Shown: piece after piece, positions 43,843-47,131 of the stretch
How positions within the stretch are numbered: position 1 is the stretch's first letter
Layout: the number at the start of each line of letters is the position of its first letter
From: an uncultured Clostridia bacterium
GTDB lineage: Bacteria > Bacillota > Clostridia > TANB77 > CAG-508
Direction: 5' to 3'
NCBI GenBank assembly: GCA_947624195.1
Contig: CANQJH010000011.1
Location: 1 to 47,131 of the forward strand
DNA length: 47,131 nucleotides
The notes under the pieces: model-generated
What the model saw: the letters and a program-made list of their open reading frames with translations, nothing else
The model's database searches: none
What the model was told of the DNA's origin: nothing
Made by a program: the position numbers and the translations under genes

Positions 43843-43898
43843 AAATCTAGGGTTTTCCAACAATCTGAAACAACCAGTACAAATGTACTGGTTGTTTC
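43843..43898 (-). terminator. Hairpin and tail element after the DUF2207 gene
   Basis: Positions 43867-43880 and 43885-43898 form a perfect 14-bp stem with an AAAT loop. On the minus strand it is followed by CAGATTGTTGGAAAACCCTA, matching 23 of 25 positions (43843-43867) to the sequence after the first feoB hairpin (20541-20565). Same orientation and the same distance from the hairpin in both places. Confidence 0.75.
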
Positions 43899-43947
43899 TT
43901 TTCTTATTTTAATTTAAATTTCAATATGACTTTTTAGTAGTAAGCTT

Positions 43948-45816
43948 CTACCAAGAGCCGCCTCCTCCTCCGCCAGAGCCACCTCCTGAGAATCCTCCTC
44001 CGGAGAAACCTCCTCCACCGCTTGAACTGCTTGATGGAGATGATGTCATTACAGATTGAGCTGTCCTCATAGTATTATTCATAAAGCTATTGAACACAAT
44101 AAAGTCAAATGCAGAATTTGAATAGTACCAATTTGGTGCTTCCATTGCAATAGTTTCAAATTTCTTCATCCATACGTCTGATACTCCCAAAACATAAGTA
44201 TATGGTAATATGTTATAAAAATATTCTGGGTCTTGATTTACTAATGCTTCTAGTTTTTCTTTTTCTGCGGTTTCAAGAAATCTTTTAAATCCTCTTATTT
44301 TTCCTAATATCTCATTGCCATATTTAGTTCTTTTGCTCATTATTTTTGCAAATATGGCTAGTATTACAATTGTTATAATTCCTATTAAGTATAAAGTAAG
44401 TATTAGTGGATCTTCTACAATTATAGGTAGTAGCATTGATAAAAACGGTACGCCTGCAAATCCCAATGTCCAAAATACTATAAAAACTTTTACTGCTATA
44501 TTTGGGTTAGAAGACAGGGTTGATATAAATACCAGCAATCCTATACCCATAAATAGTGAAGGCATGCCTATTTCCATCATTCCGCCATATTCATAACCTA
44601 CTTTAATAGTGATTAGTACAAATATAGCAATTGCAGCTAGTATTAGCCACTTACCTTTACTTGAAGCAGTTTTTTCAAATATTTTATTTTTATTTTCCTT
44701 GCTGTTAATTTTTCGTGTTACTTTTCCAATAGTCATGTAAAAGCTATTGTATAAATCTGAATCAGTAACAGAGTCTTTGGCTACAAATAAGCCGTTGAAG
44801 AATATTCTTTCAGCTTCATTATTTCCATCATAGTCTTTTAATTTAGTAATCCTAAATCCTTTAGATACAGAGAATAAAGATTTTTTCTCTGTTTCTTCTA
44901 TTTTTAAATACCCTTTATTGGCTAAGTATATCAGTAATGAAACAGCATCTTTATTTTCTACACTTCCTTTATATAAGAAGCCTATTTCTGCTGAATTATA
45001 CCCTTCTGGTGGGTAAAATTCTACTGTCTCAACTACTTGATCATCTTTGCCATATTTAGACCAAAGTACAAAAGCACAAATTATACTTGCTACACATAAA
45101 ATAATTATCCCAACTATTGCAAAATCTATACCACGATTAGCTCTAACAAAATATCCTTCTGGTAATGTTAATCTCACTGTCAATGCTTCACCAGCATATA
45201 ATGTAGAATCAAATGTTCCCGTTATCACATTATCATTGACTGTATAAGACACATCTGAGCTTCCAGATGTACCATAATATCCACTAGAAAATCCTAACAA
45301 CGATTTATCAAATTCCTTAGGCATAGTTATGTTGAAGCTTATATTACTAATACTAGTATCCCATTCAGTACCAATTAAATTATAATATAATTCATCAGCA
45401 TCTTCGAGTGGGTCTTTTCCTAAATCGTAAGTGTATTTAATTGTATAGGTTTGGCTTCCTTTAACAGTTCTATCACTGTCACCAATTTGTATAACTCTAT
45501 AGCCATTTTCATTTTTTGTTGTATAACTTTTATTCACACTAATATTGGTTATTCTGGCTCTATTATTTGAAGTTGTACCATCCTCTCTAGTAACTGTATT
45601 TTTTAATGGTATTTTTCTATATATACCGTGTTTTGGTATATCAAAAAATGCCGTTATCTGTTCAGTAATGTCAAATGTATTGTCCTCATTTACTACCATG
45701 TTAATATCATAACTTTCAATTGTATAATCAGATACAGCTGAAACTTTATTAGATATTAAAAATGAAAATATAGCAATGAAAATAATACTTACTAACAATT
45801 TACAATATTTTTTCAT
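43948..45816 (-). CDS. DUF2207 family membrane protein
   Basis: The 622-residue protein has a signal peptide (MKKYCKLLVSIIFIAIFSFLISNKVSA), an extracellular beta domain (about 30-230: DYTIESYDINMVVNEDNTFDI, KHGIYRKIPLK, YNLIGTEWDTSISN), a membrane helix near 235, a cytosolic module, further helices (about 390-490), and a Gly/Ser-rich end (SGGGGFSGGGFSGGG ... GSW). This is the DUF2207 architecture; function is unknown. Its ATG overlaps the lemA stop by one base (TAATG) and the pairing with lemA is widely conserved. Confidence 0.9.
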   Translation of the reverse strand: MKKYCKLLVSIIFIAIFSFLISNKVSAVSDYTIESYDINMVVNEDNTFDITEQITAFFDIPKHGIYRKIPLKNTVTREDGTTSNNRARITNISVNKSYTTKNENGYRVIQIGDSDRTVKGSQTYTIKYTYDLGKDPLEDADELYYNLIGTEWDTSISNISFNITMPKEFDKSLLGFSSGYYGTSGSSDVSYTVNDNVITGTFDSTLYAGEALTVRLTLPEGYFVRANRGIDFAIVGIIILCVASIICAFVLWSKYGKDDQVVETVEFYPPEGYNSAEIGFLYKGSVENKDAVSLLIYLANKGYLKIEETEKKSLFSVSKGFRITKLKDYDGNNEAERIFFNGLFVAKDSVTDSDLYNSFYMTIGKVTRKINSKENKNKIFEKTASSKGKWLILAAIAIFVLITIKVGYEYGGMMEIGMPSLFMGIGLLVFISTLSSNPNIAVKVFIVFWTLGFAGVPFLSMLLPIIVEDPLILTLYLIGIITIVILAIFAKIMSKRTKYGNEILGKIRGFKRFLETAEKEKLEALVNQDPEYFYNILPYTYVLGVSDVWMKKFETIAMEAPNWYYSNSAFDFIVFNSFMNNTMRTAQSVMTSSPSSSSSGGGGFSGGGFSGGGSGGGGGGSW

Positions 45817-46367
45817 TAAAAACTCACCTTTACATTTTCTTTTTCTTCTTCTTTTGTTTCAAACATTTTTGCCTTTTCGAATTTAAACATATTTGCTACA
45901 ATATTACTTGGGAACATTAGAATTTTATTATTTAATATTCTAACTGCACCGTTATAGTATTTTCTACTGTTTGCTATATCTTCTTCTACTCTATTTAGAC
46001 TAGCACTTAGTTCTGAGAAATTTTGGTTTGCCTTTAATTCTGGATAATTTTCAGCAACTGCCATTAACTTAGATATATTTTGAGATAACTGCTCATTGGC
46101 CTCGATTTTTTTGTCCATAGGCATATCATCATAGCTATTAGCTCTTAATGAAGTAATATTCTCAAAAGTCTCTTTTTCATGTGCAGCATATCCTTTTACC
46201 ACTTCAACAAGGTTTGGAATTAAATCCCATCTTTTCTTTAAATATACATCCATTGTTGAAAAAGCTTCTTCAACAGTATTTTTGGTTTTTACAAAACCAT
46301 TATAAGCCATAATAACATAGATAACAACTACAGCTATTATAGCTAAAATTACATAAACAAAAGTCAT
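45816..46367 (-). CDS. lemA: LemA family protein
   Basis: The 183-residue protein has one N-terminal membrane helix (about 3-23) and the LemA helical domain: NTVEEAFSTMDVYLKKRWDL, IPNLVEVVKGYAAHE, ENYPELKANQNFSEL, and RKYYNGAVRILNNKILMFPS. LemA proteins are four-helix membrane proteins of unknown function, usually beside DUF2207/TPM-type proteins. The ribosome binding site AGGAGG precedes the ATG. It forms a two-gene operon with the DUF2207 gene. Confidence 0.95.
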   Translation of the reverse strand: MTFVYVILAIIAVVVIYVIMAYNGFVKTKNTVEEAFSTMDVYLKKRWDLIPNLVEVVKGYAAHEKETFENITSLRANSYDDMPMDKKIEANEQLSQNISKLMAVAENYPELKANQNFSELSASLNRVEEDIANSRKYYNGAVRILNNKILMFPSNIVANMFKFEKAKMFETKEEEKENVKVSF

Positions 46368-46780
46368 TTTTTTGTCCTCCTATATTTTTTTATTTTAGAT
46401 ATTTTTTATATCCTATTTTTCATAAGCTACTCTAAAATATCTAATAAATTTTATAACTTTAGTATAATATATTATTACTAAAAAATCAATATAATTTAAC
46501 TGTAAAATTAATTATTGCACTTAATTACAGAATTGCATTTACTTTTTCACTTGACCTTATTGCAGTTAATTTTATTTGCAAAATTTCATTTATTTTTCTA
46601 CTTGATGATTATTTCAATTACTTTACAGATTTTTTATTTCAAAATTCTTAAAGTAAGTTTTTTAATTTAGTTGATTTATCTATTCAAATATGATAATATC
46701 TTTGTAGTTTCATGATAAAATAGTTATAAATTGGAAATTATTTATATTGACTATATGTTTTTAGGAGGAAATAAGATAAA
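46368..46780. other. Intergenic region with dispersed AT-rich motif copies
   Basis: No gene is supported in this 413-bp stretch. It holds the lemA promoter and two copies of an AT-rich motif (46531-46555 and 46579-46605, pattern CATTTA-TTTTT-ACTTGA). The first is identical over 25 bp to the complement of 22644-22668. It could be a small repeat family or a transcription-related motif. Confidence 0.45.
46461..46489 (-). promoter_or_regulatory. Promoter of the lemA-DUF2207 operon
   Basis: On the minus strand TTGATT (46484-46489) and TATACT (46461-46466) are 17 bp apart, about 95 bp before the lemA start codon. Confidence 0.65.
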
Positions 46781-46951
46781 ATGAAAGAGGAAAAAAATAA
46801 TGATAATAAAAAAATTAAAATTGTTAAAGGACATTCTAAAGATTTAAAGATATCTGATGTTAAGGATAATTTAACTTTTGAAGTTCACAAAAATGATGCT
46901 ACAAAAAATGGTGAAATCATTGTTCCGGAAAACAAGGATACTAATAATTAG
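46781..46951 (+). CDS. Small hydrophilic protein of unknown function (56 residues)
   Basis: AGGAGG lies 13 nt before ATG 46781. The peptide is strongly charged (MKEEKNNDNKKIKIVKGHSK, then DLKISDVKDNLTFEVHK and GEIIVPENKD) with no membrane segment or Cys. The pattern KIKIVKG-KDL-IS followed by an IIVP-type end resembles small conserved proteins of Clostridia that I cannot name. It lies just downstream of lemA's promoter on the other strand and converges on the 5S rRNA gene. Confidence 0.65.
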   Translation: MKEEKNNDNKKIKIVKGHSKDLKISDVKDNLTFEVHKNDATKNGEIIVPENKDTNN

Positions 46952-47054
46952 AAGTTTCTGTTGCAACTAATAAAAATAAATAATTAAAAAATAATAAAAT
47001 CTTTTAAATCTCATTATGAAAAAACTTTATTGTGTCTTTTATAAAATAAAAAAA

Positions 47055-47131
47055 TCTGGCAACAACCTATTTTCCAAGCAGGGTAACCCACAAGTATCGT
47101 CGGCACTTTGGAGCTTGACTTCCGTGTTCGG
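47055..47131 (-). rRNA. rrf: 5S rRNA, 3' part (gene continues past the window)
   Basis: On the minus strand CCGAACACGGAAGTCAAGCT, then CCGACGATACTT, then GGGTTACC and the end GGTTGTTGCCAG is the 3' two thirds of a 5S rRNA. The 3' end lies near 47055, followed by a T-run (ATTTTTTTATTTT) that ends the operon. Orientation implies that 23S and 16S genes lie beyond the right edge. Confidence 0.95.

Overview
The window is AT-rich DNA (very A/T-biased intergenic regions, Arg mostly AGA, strong GGAGG ribosome binding sites) from a Gram-positive, probably spore-forming, anaerobic Clostridia-type bacterium. Evidence: anaerobic NrdD/NrdG, FeoA/FeoB, CarD, the dnaG-rpoD pair, the rlmN-prpC-prkC-rpe order, YlbJ, and a small CCC-type membrane peptide behind a sporulation-like promoter. 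An uncultured gut lineage is likely, but I cannot name it from the sequence alone.

Layout. 1-1107: a prepilin-like fragment, a MITE-like repeat and a 45-residue peptide gene. 1108-3531: U32 protein. 3636-7343: two GT8 glycosyltransferases flanked by two acyltransferases, probably an envelope glycolipid operon. 7484-13733: obgE, rpoD, dnaG, carD, dut (minus strand). 13935-20499: feoA and feoB, now about 4.4 kb apart, separated by a YgjP-type metalloprotease, a complete IS256-family insertion (24-bp imperfect ends, 8-bp target duplication, a 53-codon passenger gene) and an Rpn-type nuclease. 21411-23282: M20 peptidase and a DinJ/YafQ toxin-antitoxin pair. 23389-26862: nrdG, nrdD and a divergent Crp/Fnr regulator. 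26954-34458: rimO, capA-like, rpe, prkC, PP2C phosphatase, rlmN. 34706-42266: aspS, a compositionally foreign orphan gene, a SpoU methyltransferase, mfd and a TSCPD protein. 42558-47131: tRNA-Met, ylbJ, a DUF2207 protein, lemA, a small conserved-looking ORF, and the 3' part of a 5S rRNA that closes an rRNA operon lying outside the window.

The most striking signal concerns decoding. Three otherwise well-conserved genes (the YafQ-like toxin, rlmN, ylbJ) each need exactly one +1 frame change, and at each place the zero-frame codon is CGG; dropping its C restores a conserved Gly (GGN) and the complete family C-terminus, including the catalytic Cys of RlmN. Scanning the other native genes by eye (about 12,600 codons), I found no other in-frame CGG. 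The only in-frame CGG codons read without a shift are two in the foreign-looking gene at 36648-37640. This fits an unassigned CGG codon that the ribosome passes by a +1 shift, or CGGN being read as a four-base Gly codon. Motif-dependent sequencing error is the main alternative.

Other unusual structure: a shared leader in front of two unrelated genes (capA-like and spoU) with the Shine-Dalgarno sequence 36-37 nt from the start codon; 39-bp tandem copies of the rpe 3' end; a repeat-derived insertion in RimO; a terminator-like hairpin that contains the feoB ribosome binding site; and hairpin-plus-tail 3' elements shared by feoB and the DUF2207 gene.
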